Source: an uncultured Aquimarina sp.
Lineage (GTDB): Bacteria; Bacteroidota; Bacteroidia; Flavobacteriales; Flavobacteriaceae
DNA: 64,000 bases
Direction of reading: 5' to 3'
NCBI GenBank assembly: GCA_947498765.1
Contig: CANMLG010000004.1
Span: 99,163 to 163,162 of the forward strand
The notes beneath the pieces are model-generated. The model had not been told where the DNA came from. It did not search any database and saw only the letters and a list, made by a program, of their open reading frames with translations. A program made the translations under genes and the position numbers. This document shows positions 26,903 to 36,421 of the stretch, in pieces; positions within the stretch are counted from its first letter, which is position 1; each line of letters begins with the position of its first letter.

Positions 26903-27472
26903 ATGAAAAATATTTCAAGCCTTATAGATGATCCTAAAATGACCTCGGATCTAGAAAATACATATCAAGAAATTAAAAAAAGTTTAAATACTCCTTTTGT
27001 ACCCAATTTTTTTAAAATATGGGGACATGCTCCAATAGCTTTACAGGGAATTTTACCTGCTATGAAACATATTTTAGGAAGTGGTGAGTTGGATAGAAAG
27101 TTGAAAGAAATGATAATGATTGCCGTTTCTTCGGGTAACGAATGCGATTATTGTCAAACCGCTCATCAAGCATTTTGTACTATGCTTGGAGGCACACAAG
27201 AGCAAATAGACTTATTAAAAGCTCAACAAACACTTAATGGATCAGGAAGTCCTAAGGAGAGAGAAGCAGTAGATTTTGCTGTGCGTGTAGCCAGAGATCC
27301 AACTTCAACTAATAGTGATGATTTTAAAAAATTAGGTGCTTTAGGATATTCAACTAATGAAATTATGGAACTGATTGCTATGGCAGGTATGGCTGTTTTT
27401 TATAATCTTTTAGCAGATGCTTCAGGTGTAAAATTAGATCAAGAATTATTAGAAATGACAAGAAATAAATAG
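26903..27472 (+). CDS. AhpD-like / carboxymuconolactone decarboxylase family protein
   Basis: A 189-residue cytoplasmic protein of the carboxymuconolactone decarboxylase/AhpD fold. The redox motif is complete: E80, C81-D-Y-C84 and H88, the pattern of peroxidase-type members that reduce hydroperoxides through a disulfide relay. An all-helical C-terminus with AMAGMAVFYNLLADASG fits the family. The upstream 156 bases separate it from the eCIS ATPase and it is followed by a small ORF, so it is probably monocistronic. It need not be functionally tied to the eCIS, although it could detoxify peroxides of the kind the haloperoxidase uses. Confidence 0.85.
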   Translation: MKNISSLIDDPKMTSDLENTYQEIKKSLNTPFVPNFFKIWGHAPIALQGILPAMKHILGSGELDRKLKEMIMIAVSSGNECDYCQTAHQAFCTMLGGTQEQIDLLKAQQTLNGSGSPKEREAVDFAVRVARDPTSTNSDDFKKLGALGYSTNEIMELIAMAGMAVFYNLLADASGVKLDQELLEMTRNK

Positions 27473-27600
27473 AGATTTGAATGAAATTGAAATTTCTTTT
27501 TTTTGTTAAAAAAAAGAAAAATATATCCTTTTTTGTTAAGGAATCTATTTGATTGGAGACTAAGTTTTTGTAACACATATTAATCATAAAAAATTAAGTC

Positions 27601-27744
27601 ATGCAAGCTAAAAAAAGTAACATTAGTCCAAAAAATTATAGTAGAAAAGAATTGAGAAAGTCAGTTAATAAATTAATGAATTCACAAGCTATTAGAGATA
27701 AAATTATTCAAAAATTAGAGTTTAATATAGTTAGAGTAGTCTAA
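27601..27744 (+). CDS. Small basic ORF, 47 residues, hypothetical
   Basis: An ATG-initiated 47-codon frame ending in TAA, encoding a Lys/Arg-rich peptide (starts MQAKKSNISPKNYSRKEL, ends KLEFNIVRVV) with a probable single amphipathic helix. It lies in an otherwise empty 461-base gap and on the strand of the AhpD-like gene 128 bases upstream. Codon use resembles the neighbours, with few rare codons, and the frame has no stop for its full length in very AT-rich DNA, which is mildly unusual. I know no family. It may be a real small protein or chance. Confidence 0.35.
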   Translation: MQAKKSNISPKNYSRKELRKSVNKLMNSQAIRDKIIQKLEFNIVRVV

Positions 27745-27933
27745 GCAAAATTTACTGCAATTGATTTTTAATTTAAGGCTTTGTCACTTTTTTAAATTTA
27801 TACAACTATTGTTTTTTAAAGTTAAGCTAGGATATTGTTTTGTTGTATAAAATTTGTTTAATAAAGTATTTTGGGAGCTTTATTGTTTAAAAGATGTTGT
27901 TAATACAGAAAGTTAAATAAGCTCAATTAGTTT
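27745..27933. other. AT-rich intergenic region, nothing recognised
   Basis: With the 128 bases before the small ORF (27473-27600) this is a gap of about 460 bases with no other gene. I see only AT-rich sequence with T-runs near the stop of the rhodanese gene on the other strand, and no clear terminator stem, promoter or RNA gene. Confidence 0.5.
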
Positions 27934-28434
27934 TTAATATACTTTTTCTCCTTTTTTTAACCATTTTGACCACTCTTTGTTGTAAGTATGTACTTTGTCT
28001 GTAGCTGAACTATCGTTTAAAATAAGTTGATCACAATGTACCCATTCAAAAATACCTCCATAAAGATTGGTTGTATTAGAGTAGCCCATTTTTAATAGTT
28101 TTTCAGCAACTTTTTCACTCCTGTATCCGAGGCTACAATACACTATAATTGGCTGATTTTTTTGAATGGATTCAAGTACTTTTGGATCAAAATTTTCATA
28201 GCCAATTTGTAAAGCATTTGGGATATGGCTAATTTCAAATTCTTCTTTTTCTCGAGCATCTAAAAAAATGAATGAAGCGGGATTTTTAATTTCATCAGGG
28301 AGGACTTCTTTAACAGTGTGAGTTAATAGAGAGTCAAGCATATTTGTAAACTCAATATAACTGGTTTGTTTTTGAGCGATTAAGTTTGTGGTTAGTAGAA
28401 ATGATACTAGTATAAATAAATTTCTCTTTATCAT
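27934..28434 (-). CDS. Exported rhodanese-like protein
   Basis: A 166-residue protein with an N-terminal signal peptide (KRNLFILVSFLLTTNLIAQ, cleavage near residue 20-22) and a rhodanese domain covering most of the rest. The domain shows FLDAREKEEFEISHIPNAL (residues 57-75), the active-site cysteine C100 in VYCSLGYRS, and the closing LYGGIFEW. Rhodaneses transfer sulfane sulfur or bind persulfide; in this small exported form the substrate is unknown. The active-site loop CSLGYRS is intact, so it is probably catalytic. It is read away from the AhpD-like gene, and downstream of the SusD-like gene on the same strand with 59 bases between. Confidence 0.88.
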   Translation of the reverse strand: MIKRNLFILVSFLLTTNLIAQKQTSYIEFTNMLDSLLTHTVKEVLPDEIKNPASFIFLDAREKEEFEISHIPNALQIGYENFDPKVLESIQKNQPIIVYCSLGYRSEKVAEKLLKMGYSNTTNLYGGIFEWVHCDQLILNDSSATDKVHTYNKEWSKWLKKGEKVY

Positions 28435-28493
28435 AATGTAAAATTATAGATAAATATGCAATTTCACTTTAAATATTATGATTTTGGCTTAGA

Positions 28494-30272
28494 TTAATAG
28501 TTTGGATTTTGTGTTAAATTGGAGTTTAATTCGATTTCTTTTTGTGGTATCGGCCAGATAGATTCATGTGTTTCGAAGTCTCTTTTTTCTGTTTTTTCCT
28601 GGTTAACTTTTTCAATAACAGAAGCTAAAAGATTAGTTCTAATCAGATCATCTCTTCGATGACCTTCATAGCATAATTCTTTTCTGCGCTCTTCTATAAC
28701 TTCTAAAAGAAACTCATCTTTAGTTATCGTATTGCTAATATTATGATTTGAGTTTCCATATGCTCGAGCTCTAACTTCATTAATCGCATCTTTTGCAATT
28801 TGAGTTGGGCCATTAATCGCATTTTCAGCTTCAGCAATCATTAATAGAACGTCAGCATATCTTAAATAAGGAAAATCAACTCCTTTTGCTAAATTACCGT
28901 TTTCTGCTAAAGTTTGAGGTAAATATTTATTAGGTCTCCAATCTCTAATAAAGTTAGATTCTTTAATACCATTTGAATAGGTATAGGTTGCAATGTTTTG
29001 GGAAAAACGAGAATCTTTTGTAACTATAGGGGAGGTGATTTCAGAATTTGTAGTGACTTCTATGTCTAAAAAAGAAGTTATAAATGAAGGTTCCATTAAA
29101 GTAATATTTATATCAACTAAGCCTTTTGGGCCAATAAATTTATTACCAAAAAAACTTTCTGATCTATCCGATGATTCATCATATTTTATTGAAAAAATAG
29201 TTTCCATATTTGATTGCTCATTGGATGGAGTAAATATATCTGCGTAATTTTTTTCTAGTTCGTACTTGTCTTTTAACTTGTTTAATTCGTTTAGGGCAAG
29301 TTGGTAATTTTCTAATTTGTTTAAAGGAAACCCAGCACTTTGTAAATATACTTTTCCCAGTATGGCAGTCGCCGCATCAATACTTAAACTAGGTTTACTT
29401 GTACTTGAAGCTATGTTTTTTTGAGCGAATTTTAAATCTTCTATAATTAAGTTGTAAGTTTCGTTAGTTGTGCTGTTTGTTGTACGTTTATCAAGTTCGT
29501 CTATTGTCGAAGCGTTCTTAGTTATAAGTATTGGATTACCATATAACTTAACCAAATTAAAGTGCACAAGGGCTCTTAAAGCGTGTAATTCGCCAAGAAT
29601 ATTATTTTTCTCTTCTATTTCAGTAGTCTCAATTTGGTTAGTTAATTCAATGTAATTTTGAGTTATTCTTAAAGATTTATAATGTAGATCCCAAATATCC
29701 TGAATAGTTTGATTTGTTGGAGTTAGCCTGTAATTATCTATATCAGATTGGCTATTTTGTAAAAAACTATAATTGATAATATCAGAGCCTACATCGTTTA
29801 ATATGGGGAGATAATGTGTGTTGTATATTTCTTGAAGTTCATAATAAGCGAATTTATAGTCTTTTTTTAACCGTTCTAGTGTTGGTGTTATAGGAAAAAT
29901 GGGCTCCCCTTTAGGGGTGCTGTCGTATTCTACAATACTTTTTTCGTCTTTTTTAACATTTACTTTGATAGTTTTAAATACTTCATCATTAAAATCTAAT
30001 AATGACAGTGTGTATTTGCCTGTTGGAATGTTTTCAAATAAAGCTATGCCTTCTTTGTTAGTTTTTAAAGTTAAATTAATGGGTGTTAACAGTAGGGATT
30101 GATCAGATATGGGTATTATTGTTTCTGTAATTTTGAAGAAAGTATAAAATTCTATAGACCCGGTTTCTTCTAAAGCAAGTTCTGTTTCTGATTCATCATT
30201 GGAACACTGAGTAAAAAAAACTAAAAATAAAAATAGAAAAAAGGTTCTTTTGAAAAGGCTAATAAAATTCAT
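28494..30272 (-). CDS. RagB/SusD-family outer-membrane lipoprotein, orphan, with N-terminal beta domain
   Basis: A 592-residue lipoprotein: signal peptide with lipobox-like FTQC at about residues 20-23, so it is probably lipidated at Cys 23. Residues 35-115 form a small beta domain with a carboxypeptidase-regulatory-like look (TLKTNKEGIALFENIPTGKYTLSLLDF). The SusD region follows: TPR-type helices (LGELHALRALVHFNLVKLYG near 225) and the C-terminal signature (YLRYADVLLMIAEAENAI; EVIEERRKELCYEGHRRDDLIR). SusD proteins form the lid of a TonB-dependent SusC transporter and capture glycans or other nutrients. No SusC gene is adjacent, and I cannot name a substrate. The added N-terminal domain is unusual for the family. 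Confidence 0.88.
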   Translation of the reverse strand: MNFISLFKRTFFLFLFLVFFTQCSNDESETELALEETGSIEFYTFFKITETIIPISDQSLLLTPINLTLKTNKEGIALFENIPTGKYTLSLLDFNDEVFKTIKVNVKKDEKSIVEYDSTPKGEPIFPITPTLERLKKDYKFAYYELQEIYNTHYLPILNDVGSDIINYSFLQNSQSDIDNYRLTPTNQTIQDIWDLHYKSLRITQNYIELTNQIETTEIEEKNNILGELHALRALVHFNLVKLYGNPILITKNASTIDELDKRTTNSTTNETYNLIIEDLKFAQKNIASSTSKPSLSIDAATAILGKVYLQSAGFPLNKLENYQLALNELNKLKDKYELEKNYADIFTPSNEQSNMETIFSIKYDESSDRSESFFGNKFIGPKGLVDINITLMEPSFITSFLDIEVTTNSEITSPIVTKDSRFSQNIATYTYSNGIKESNFIRDWRPNKYLPQTLAENGNLAKGVDFPYLRYADVLLMIAEAENAINGPTQIAKDAINEVRARAYGNSNHNISNTITKDEFLLEVIEERRKELCYEGHRRDDLIRTNLLASVIEKVNQEKTEKRDFETHESIWPIPQKEIELNSNLTQNPNY

Positions 30273-30395
30273 TCGTAAAGTGCTATAATTGAAAGAAGCA
30301 AATATAGATTATTACATAAATTTATCTAGTTTAGAGTTGATTAATTTGTATTAACTTTTAAAGAAATGAATAAGTCATCACAGAAGCTTATATTT

Positions 30396-31130
30396 TTATA
30401 ATCGCTGTCTAATAACTTCGTACAAAAATACTCCGGCGGCAACAGATACATTTAAGGAGCTAATTTCACCAAACATGGGGAGTTTAGCTTTGTGGTCTAC
30501 TAATTTTAAAATTCCTGAAGATACTCCTTTTCCTTCAGATCCCATAATAATGGCTGTAGGAATTTTAAAATCAATTTGATAGATGCTGTCCTCAGTTTTT
30601 TCGGTAGCAGCAACCGTTTGTATGCCGCTAGCTTGTAGTAAAAAAAGAGCATCTTTTAGGTGATCTACTTTGCAGATAGGCATATTAAAAACGGCACCAG
30701 CAGAAGTTTTAACCGTATCGGCAGAAACAGGAGCGGCTCCCGTTTTTGCAATAACTATCCCATGAGCTCCAATACATTCCGCAGTTCTTATAATGGCACC
30801 AAAATTTCGGGCATCAGTAAGTTGATCTAATAGGATAAATAAAGGTGTTTTTCCTGCTTCTTGTGTGCTAATAATAACTTCTTCTAAGTCATGAAAATCC
30901 ACTGGAGCTACAAAAGCAACCACACCTTGGTGGTTTTTATGAGTAAGTTTGTTTAATTTTTCAACAGGAACTGTATTTGGAGTGATTTTGTGTTCACGTA
31001 ACAGCAGAATTAATTCCTTGGATAAACTGCCTTGAAGTCCTTTCTGTAAAAAGATTTTATCAATAGTTTTTCCAGATTTAATGGCTTCCATGACCGCATG
31101 GATACCAAAAAGTTGTGATTCGTTACTCAT
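30396..31130 (-). CDS. rlmB: 23S rRNA 2'-O-ribose methyltransferase RlmB (SpoU/TrmH family)
   Basis: A 244-residue SPOUT methyltransferase that methylates the ribose of a G in the peptidyl-transferase loop of 23S rRNA (G2251 in E. coli numbering). The N-terminal substrate-binding domain (QLFGIHAVMEAIKSG at 6-20) leads into the trefoil-knot domain with the three SpoU motifs: LDQLTDARNFGAIIRTAE, then ALIMGSEGKGV-type IIMGSEGKGVS, and LNVSVAAGVFLYEVIRQ at the end. The open frame runs 53 codons further upstream, but those codons read through a heptamer repeat tract and a promoter, so the start is taken at MSNESQ. A TACCTTTG promoter box lies only four bases before this ATG. Other SpoU enzymes are possible, but the length and N-terminus fit RlmB. 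Confidence 0.92.
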   Translation of the reverse strand: MSNESQLFGIHAVMEAIKSGKTIDKIFLQKGLQGSLSKELILLLREHKITPNTVPVEKLNKLTHKNHQGVVAFVAPVDFHDLEEVIISTQEAGKTPLFILLDQLTDARNFGAIIRTAECIGAHGIVIAKTGAAPVSADTVKTSAGAVFNMPICKVDHLKDALFLLQASGIQTVAATEKTEDSIYQIDFKIPTAIIMGSEGKGVSSGILKLVDHKAKLPMFGEISSLNVSVAAGVFLYEVIRQRL

Positions 31131-31134
31131 GTCG

Positions 31135-31142
31135 CAAAGGTA
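31135..31142 (-). promoter_or_regulatory. Probable -7 promoter box of rlmB
   Basis: TACCTTTG on the - strand, a perfect match to the Bacteroidetes TAnnTTTG box. It ends four bases before the rlmB ATG, so transcription should start at or inside the first codons, which suggests a leaderless or nearly leaderless mRNA. No good TTG -33 box is visible at the right distance. Confidence 0.5.
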
Positions 31143-31146
31143 ATAT

Positions 31147-31222
31147 GTTAATTGTGAATTATGAATTTTATTTTTTAGTTGGATTTTGGTTGTCGGTTGT
31201 GAGTTGTGAGTTGAGAGTTGGA
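31147..31222. repeat. Degenerate 7-base repeat tracts upstream of rlmB
   Basis: Two tracts with period 7. On the + strand 31148-31168 reads TTAATTG, TGAATTA, TGAATTT and 31188-31222 reads GGTTGTC, GGTTGTG, AGTTGTG, AGTTGAG, AGTTGGA. On the rlmB coding strand this is a CAACTCA-like series ending just before the promoter. Related tracts lie before the Rrf2 gene and argS. Confidence 0.7.
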
Positions 31223-31293
31223 TGAGAATTTGGTAGGGGAGGAAGCACAAGGGTTGAAGTTTGTTTTTTTTGGAGTATCCAAATCCCAAATCC

Positions 31294-32994
31294 CTAAAAA
31301 AAAGCAGTTAAGCTTAAGTGAACTTTTGAATTTCCAAATTCAAAAGGAATATCATCGCTAGTACCATTAGCATAGTTTAATTTAAATAAGCCAGCTTTGG
31401 TAAGCATTCCAAGTCCAACCCCAAAACTAGTCAGTTGATTCTGTCCAACAGGTTCAGTGTTTATACTGGATTGAGCAGATTGATTATCAATAAAAGCAAA
31501 GTCAATGATACTGTGTGCGTAAATAGTTTCATTGAGTTGAAAGCGATATTCGGTATTGAGTACATTGAAAAGTGAGGCTCTTAAACTATTTTCTTCAAAA
31601 CCACGGATGGATAAAATTCCGCCTAAGCGATACAGTTCATTGTTAAGGTAAGTGCTGGAGTTAAAAAATTGGGCATTATTAGCTATATAGATACTATTTC
31701 GTTTATTTAATTGAAAAATATGGCTCAGTTGTAGTCCAAACTTAAGCTGTTGAGTAGTCTTTTCTTTTTGGGAACGCGAACCCATTTCTGTGCTTAAAAT
31801 GGCACTTGTTTTTACTGGAAATAAGAGGCGATTTTGTTTTTTTACATATCGAGATTCAATATGCAAAAAGCGTGCGTCAAAATCTTCAGTAATAGTTCCG
31901 GCAACAAATTCGCTATCACTTAAATCGGCAGATTCATATTTTTTGTAACCTAGTAAAGCTTCAATTTTGGGAGTAAATACATAATTTAGTCCAATTCTTT
32001 GTTCAGTGGTTGAAAATACTTCTTTTTGTCTAAAATTATGAAGTCCAACTTCTACACCAAGTGGTAATTTAAATAAATAAGGTAATTTGGCGAGTATTTT
32101 AAATTGTTGTTGTTCTTCGGAATCACTCTTATAAGAAAGATTGAGTTCTTCACCATAATTTAAATTGTTTCGTAAACTTAAATTTAAATAGCCATCTAAT
32201 ACTAAATCTCCAGTTTCTTCATTGGTTGAAAAGCCTAACAAACCATCAAAATTGTTGGCATTTTTCTTTTTTAAATACACATACAATTGAGTGGATTTAG
32301 GATTAAAAAGAACCTCGGCAGGTTTAATAGTAGTTACAAAAGGAAGGTTGTTGAGTTGCTGCGTTTTTTCTTGAATTTTTTTATTCTGATAAAGACTGTT
32401 TTTTTTAATACCCAAATAGTGAGTTAAAAAACCACGAGGAAATTTGGGATAACCTTTTATAATAATACTGTCCAGTTTACGTGTTTCAATACCTTCAAAA
32501 TGTAAATTAGCGTAAAGGGTGTCATTGTTACTTTGAATGTTTTTTAATTGAAGACTATTAAACGGATTACCTTCATTTGAAAGTAAAAGATTCCAATAGT
32601 TTATTTTTTCTTGTAGTGATCTAATAGGTATGATATTACTTTTTTTTAATCCAGCATTCTTTTTGATGATCAAAGGAAGTTGTTTCCAATTTTGAATAAC
32701 AACCTGTTGAATGAACTTTTTTTTGAAAAGTTTGGTTGCATAAGTACTATCGTTTTTTTTAATAGGTTTTTCGTAAAAAGCCGTGAGATAACCTTGTTGA
32801 TGTAGTTGATTAGCCAAACTGTCAATATGCGTTTGTAGTTGCTTGTAATTATCAAAGTGAAGTTGCTCTTGTAAACTATCAGCCGACTTTATATGTAAAT
32901 ATAATTTATGGTCTGGTGTTTGACTTACGCCAGAAGTGTAACATACCAAACAGATACATAAGCATAAAAAGAAAAATGGTTTTATACGGAGCAT
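31294..32994 (-). CDS. BamA/TamA-like outer-membrane protein (POTRA plus beta-barrel)
   Basis: A 566-residue exported protein: signal peptide (FFFLCLCICLVCYTSGVSQ, residues 7-25), a periplasmic part with POTRA-like units to about residue 240 (HIDSLANQLHQQGYLTAFYE; LDSIIIKGYPKFPRGFLTHYL), then a 16-strand-type barrel of the Omp85 superfamily that ends in an aromatic residue (SLTAFF). The barrel has the RGF element near residue 465 (GGILSIRGFEENSLR), matching the VRGF/Y motif in the lid loop of Omp85 proteins. It probably inserts or secretes outer-membrane proteins. It is shorter than BamA with fewer POTRA units, so it is more TamA/FhaC-like than the essential BamA. It is read away from the ribosomal cluster; 163 bases separate it from rlmB. 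Confidence 0.85.
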   Translation of the reverse strand: MLRIKPFFFLCLCICLVCYTSGVSQTPDHKLYLHIKSADSLQEQLHFDNYKQLQTHIDSLANQLHQQGYLTAFYEKPIKKNDSTYATKLFKKKFIQQVVIQNWKQLPLIIKKNAGLKKSNIIPIRSLQEKINYWNLLLSNEGNPFNSLQLKNIQSNNDTLYANLHFEGIETRKLDSIIIKGYPKFPRGFLTHYLGIKKNSLYQNKKIQEKTQQLNNLPFVTTIKPAEVLFNPKSTQLYVYLKKKNANNFDGLLGFSTNEETGDLVLDGYLNLSLRNNLNYGEELNLSYKSDSEEQQQFKILAKLPYLFKLPLGVEVGLHNFRQKEVFSTTEQRIGLNYVFTPKIEALLGYKKYESADLSDSEFVAGTITEDFDARFLHIESRYVKKQNRLLFPVKTSAILSTEMGSRSQKEKTTQQLKFGLQLSHIFQLNKRNSIYIANNAQFFNSSTYLNNELYRLGGILSIRGFEENSLRASLFNVLNTEYRFQLNETIYAHSIIDFAFIDNQSAQSSINTEPVGQNQLTSFGVGLGMLTKAGLFKLNYANGTSDDIPFEFGNSKVHLSLTAFF

Positions 32995-33346
32995 ACAGCA
33001 TTAAAAACGTTAATAAATAGTATGTAATACAACACACATTTTGTAAAACGAAATGTAACTAATTTTTGTGCATTTTTAAGCTTAGATAATTAAAAAGGCA
33101 ATAAATATAGTTTTAGAGATCCTATTTGAAGAAGAGGTAATGATGGAATTTAATGTGTAATATGGTAAAAAAAAAGTAGGATAGCATATAAAGGTATTGA
33201 TTAATAAATTTGTAAGAATAATATAGAAGAAAAGCTTGCTTTTTAAAATAAATACGTTATAGTTTGAATTACTGATAATTATTCATACTTTTGCAAGCCC
33301 TTAGAATGGGGATTAAAACAAATTTAATAATTAGTGTTAAGCAATT
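32995..33346. other. Divergent intergenic region between the BamA-like gene and rpsL
   Basis: A 352-base non-coding stretch. The right end holds the rpsL promoter listed separately. On the left, the - strand sequence TACATTTC near 33051-33058 is a one-mismatch match to TAnnTTTG and could serve the BamA-like gene. The middle (33060-33240) is AT-rich, with no gene, terminator or stable hairpin that I can see. Confidence 0.5.
33264..33293 (+). promoter_or_regulatory. Promoter of the str operon (rpsL-rpsG-fusA-rpsJ)
   Basis: TTG at 33264-33266, a 19-base spacer and TACTTTTG at 33286-33293, an exact match to the Bacteroidetes primary promoter consensus (TTG, N19, TAnnTTTG). It lies 53 bases before the rpsL ATG, with nothing competing in between. 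Confidence 0.8.
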
Positions 33347-33721
33347 ATGCCAACAATTTCACAATTAGTACGAAAAGGTAGAGCCAAAATAACCAAGAAG
33401 AGTAAATCGGCTGCCTTAGATTCATGTCCACAAAGACGCGGCGTATGTACACGTGTTTACACAACTACACCAAAAAAACCAAACTCAGCTATGCGTAAAG
33501 TAGCCCGTGTTAGGTTGACAAATGGTAAGGAAGTGAATGCATACATAGGTGGTGAAGGACACAATCTTCAGGAGCACTCGATAGTATTGGTTAGAGGTGG
33601 AAGGGTAAAAGATTTGCCAGGAGTTAGATATCATATCGTTCGTGGAGCACTTGATACCGCAGGGGTAGCAGGGAGAACACAACGTAGATCTAAGTATGGA
33701 GCAAAACGCCCTAAAAAGTAA
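33347..33721 (+). CDS. rpsL: 30S ribosomal protein S12
   Basis: A 124-residue S12 that lines the decoding centre of the small subunit and takes part in A-site monitoring. The full family sequence is present, including [12 protein letters not shown] with K43 and the [10 protein letters not shown] loop with K88, the two lysines whose mutation gives streptomycin resistance in other bacteria. Both are wild type here, and D89, the usual methylthiolation site, is present. It is the first gene of the cluster, read from the promoter at 33264-33293. A 74-base spacer precedes rpsG; it has a weak GAAGC/GCTTC inverted repeat at about 33740-33763, where E. coli has its S7 control site. Confidence 0.99.
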   Translation: MPTISQLVRKGRAKITKKSKSAALDSCPQRRGVCTRVYTTTPKKPNSAMRKVARVRLTNGKEVNAYIGGEGHNLQEHSIVLVRGGRVKDLPGVRYHIVRGALDTAGVAGRTQRRSKYGAKRPKK

Positions 33722-33795
33722 TTAAAAAGTTAGAAGATTGAAGCATGTGTGATTTGCAGCTTCGGACGAAAAACTAAAAAACTTAAAAACAAGAC

Positions 33796-34272
33796 ATGAG
33801 AAAAAGAAAGGCAAAAAAAAGACCGATACTTCCAGATCCTCGTTTTAACGATCAGTTAGTAACTCGTTTCGTGAACATGATGATGTGGGACGGAAAGAAA
33901 TCGGTAGCTTTTAAAATCTTTTATGATGCAATTGATATCGTAGAAGAAAAGAAAACTGATGATGAAAAATCAGCTTTGGAGCTTTGGAAAGAAGCATTGT
34001 CTAATGTAATGCCACACGTAGAGGTTCGTAGCCGTCGTGTAGGTGGGGCAACATTTCAAATTCCAAACCCAATACGCCCAGATCGTAAAATTTCTACTGC
34101 TATGAAGTGGTTAATTTTATTTGCTCGTAAGCGTAATGAAAAATCTATGGCATTAAAATTAGCTTCTGAGATTTTAGCTGCGGCTAAAGAAGAAGGAGCG
34201 GCTGTTAAGAAAAGAGTGGATACGCACAAAATGGCCGAGGCAAATAAGGCATTCTCACACTTTAGATTCTAA
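33796..34272 (+). CDS. rpsG: 30S ribosomal protein S7
   Basis: A 158-residue S7, the primary binder that nucleates the head of the 30S subunit and contacts tRNA in the E site. Recognised from the N-terminal [18 protein letters not shown], the beta-hairpin region [21 protein letters not shown] and the helix [24 protein letters not shown]. The length is typical for the family. It starts 74 bases after rpsL and ends 11 bases before fusA. In gammaproteobacteria S7 represses its own operon by binding the rpsL-rpsG spacer; whether that holds here is unknown. Confidence 0.99.
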   Translation: MRKRKAKKRPILPDPRFNDQLVTRFVNMMMWDGKKSVAFKIFYDAIDIVEEKKTDDEKSALELWKEALSNVMPHVEVRSRRVGGATFQIPNPIRPDRKISTAMKWLILFARKRNEKSMALKLASEILAAAKEEGAAVKKRVDTHKMAEANKAFSHFRF

Positions 34273-34283
34273 TCGTATATAAA

Positions 34284-36410
34284 ATGGCAAGAGATTTAAA
34301 ATTTACTAGAAATATTGGTATTGCAGCGCATATTGATGCTGGAAAAACCACTACGACTGAACGTATACTTTATTATACGGGTGTAAGTCATAAAATTGGA
34401 GAAGTACATGATGGTGCTGCTACAATGGATTGGATGGAGCAGGAGCAGGAAAGAGGTATTACAATTACTTCTGCAGCGACTACTTGTGAGTGGAAATTCC
34501 CTTTAGATAATGGAAAAGTACTTCCAGAAACTAAAGGATATCACTTTAATATTATTGATACTCCAGGTCACGTTGATTTTACTGTTGAGGTAAATAGATC
34601 ATTACGTGTATTGGATGGTTTGGTATTTTTATTTAGTGCAGTTGATGGTGTTGAGCCACAGTCTGAAACTAACTGGAGATTAGCAGATAATTACAAAGTG
34701 CCACGTATTGGTTTTGTAAACAAAATGGACCGTCAAGGATCTAACTTTTTGGCAGTATGTCAGCAAGTTAAAGATATGTTGAAGTCAAATGCAGTGCCAA
34801 TTGTATTAAATATTGGTGATGAGGCAGACTTTAAAGGAGTGGTTGATTTAGTGAAAAACCGTGCTATTGTATGGCATGATGAAACACAGGGGGCAACTTT
34901 TGATATTGTTGATATTCCTGAAGATATGAAGGAAGAGGCTCGTAAATATCGTGCATTGCTTATTGAAGAGGTGGCAAGTTATGATGAGAATCTTTTGGAG
35001 AAATTTATGGAAGATGAGGATTCTATTACAGAAGAAGAAGTGCATGCTGCACTTAGAGCTGCTGTAATGGATATGGCTATTATTCCTATGATTTGTGGGT
35101 CGGCGTTTAAAAATAAAGGGGTGCAGTTCTTGTTAGATGCTGTATGTCGTTACTTGCCTTCGCCAACAGATAAAGAAGGTATTACAGGTGTTGATCCAAG
35201 AACGGATGAAGAGGTAGTGCGTAAGCCGGATGTTAAGGAGCCATTTGCGGCTTTGGCATTTAAAATTGCAACTGATCCTTTCGTAGGTCGTTTAGCATTT
35301 TTCCGTGCGTATTCTGGTCGATTGGATGCAGGTTCTTATATTTTGAACAACCGTTCAGGTAAAAAAGAGCGTATTTCTCGTATATACCAAATGCACTCAA
35401 ATAAGCAGAATGCTATCGATTTTATCGAAGCAGGAGATATTGGAGCAGCAGTTGGATTTAAGGATATCAAGACTGGTGATACTATGTCTGATGAAAAAAA
35501 TCCTATCGTTTTAGAATCTATGGACTTCCCAGATCCAGTAATTGGTATTGCCGTGGAGCCTAAGACTAAGGCGGATGTTGATAAAATGGGTATGGCTTTA
35601 GCTAAATTGTCTGAAGAAGATCCAACATTTACAGCAAGAACAGATGAGGCTTCTGGTCAAACAATTATATCTGGTATGGGTGAGCTTCACTTGGATATTA
35701 TTGTAGATCGTTTAAAGCGTGAATTTAAAGTTGAAGTAAATCAAGGTCAGCCTCAGGTTGAGTACAAGGAAGCTATTACTCAGGTTGCTGAGCATAGAGA
35801 GGTGTACAAAAAGCAATCAGGTGGACGTGGAAAGTTTGCGGATATTGTATTTACATTAGAGCCAGCTGAAGAAGGAAAAGTAGGTTTAGAATTTGTTTCT
35901 TCTATTAAAGGAGGTAATGTACCTAAAGAATTTGTTCCTTCTGTAGAGAAAGGTTTCAAAATGGCAATGGTTGCAGGTCCTTTGGCAGGATATGAAGTTG
36001 ATGCTATGAAAGTAACATTAACGGATGGATCTTATCATGATGTGGATTCGGATCAATTATCATTCGAATTGGCAGCTAAGTTAGGATTTAAAAATGCTGC
36101 AAAAGCTGCAAAAGCGGTTATTATGGAGCCTATTATGAAATTGGAGGTAATTACTCCAGAGGAAAATATGGGTGATATTGTAGGTGACTTGAACCGTCGT
36201 AGAGGTCAGGTTAGTGATATGGGAGATAGAGCAGGTGCAAAAACTGTAAAGGCAACTGTGCCACTTTCTGAAATGTTTGGTTATGTAACAACATTAAGAA
36301 CATTATCTTCAGGTAGAGCAACATCTACAATGGAATTTTCACATTATGCAGAAACTCCGTCGAACATTTCGGAAGAAGTGATTAAGGCAGCTAAAGGAGA
36401 ACAAGCTTAA
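34284..36410 (+). CDS. fusA: Elongation factor G
   Basis: A 708-residue translocation GTPase that moves tRNAs and mRNA through the ribosome after each peptide bond. The G1 box [12 protein letters not shown] (residues 15-26), G2 RGITI near 58, G3 DTPGHVDF and G4 NKMDRQ are intact, followed by the domain II-V architecture with [14 protein letters not shown] and the [20 protein letters not shown] region in domain IV. Length and full conservation indicate the housekeeping EF-G. The gene usually next in other phyla, tuf, is absent: rpsJ follows after 11 bases, as commonly seen in Bacteroidetes. Confidence 0.99.
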   Translation: MARDLKFTRNIGIAAHIDAGKTTTTERILYYTGVSHKIGEVHDGAATMDWMEQEQERGITITSAATTCEWKFPLDNGKVLPETKGYHFNIIDTPGHVDFTVEVNRSLRVLDGLVFLFSAVDGVEPQSETNWRLADNYKVPRIGFVNKMDRQGSNFLAVCQQVKDMLKSNAVPIVLNIGDEADFKGVVDLVKNRAIVWHDETQGATFDIVDIPEDMKEEARKYRALLIEEVASYDENLLEKFMEDEDSITEEEVHAALRAAVMDMAIIPMICGSAFKNKGVQFLLDAVCRYLPSPTDKEGITGVDPRTDEEVVRKPDVKEPFAALAFKIATDPFVGRLAFFRAYSGRLDAGSYILNNRSGKKERISRIYQMHSNKQNAIDFIEAGDIGAAVGFKDIKTGDTMSDEKNPIVLESMDFPDPVIGIAVEPKTKADVDKMGMALAKLSEEDPTFTARTDEASGQTIISGMGELHLDIIVDRLKREFKVEVNQGQPQVEYKEAITQVAEHREVYKKQSGGRGKFADIVFTLEPAEEGKVGLEFVSSIKGGNVPKEFVPSVEKGFKMAMVAGPLAGYEVDAMKVTLTDGSYHDVDSDQLSFELAAKLGFKNAAKAAKAVIMEPIMKLEVITPEENMGDIVGDLNRRRGQVSDMGDRAGAKTVKATVPLSEMFGYVTTLRTLSSGRATSTMEFSHYAETPSNISEEVIKAAKGEQA

Positions 36411-36421
36411 AACCTACTAAA

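Noticed and set aside
31131..31289. N-terminal extension of RlmB by 53 codons
   Set aside because: The extension translates the heptamer repeats and the promoter box; the family start MSNESQLFG lies at 31130.
33722..33795. S7 control hairpin in the rpsL-rpsG spacer
   Set aside because: Only a five-base GAAGC/GCTTC stem with a long loop is visible, too weak to list as a feature.
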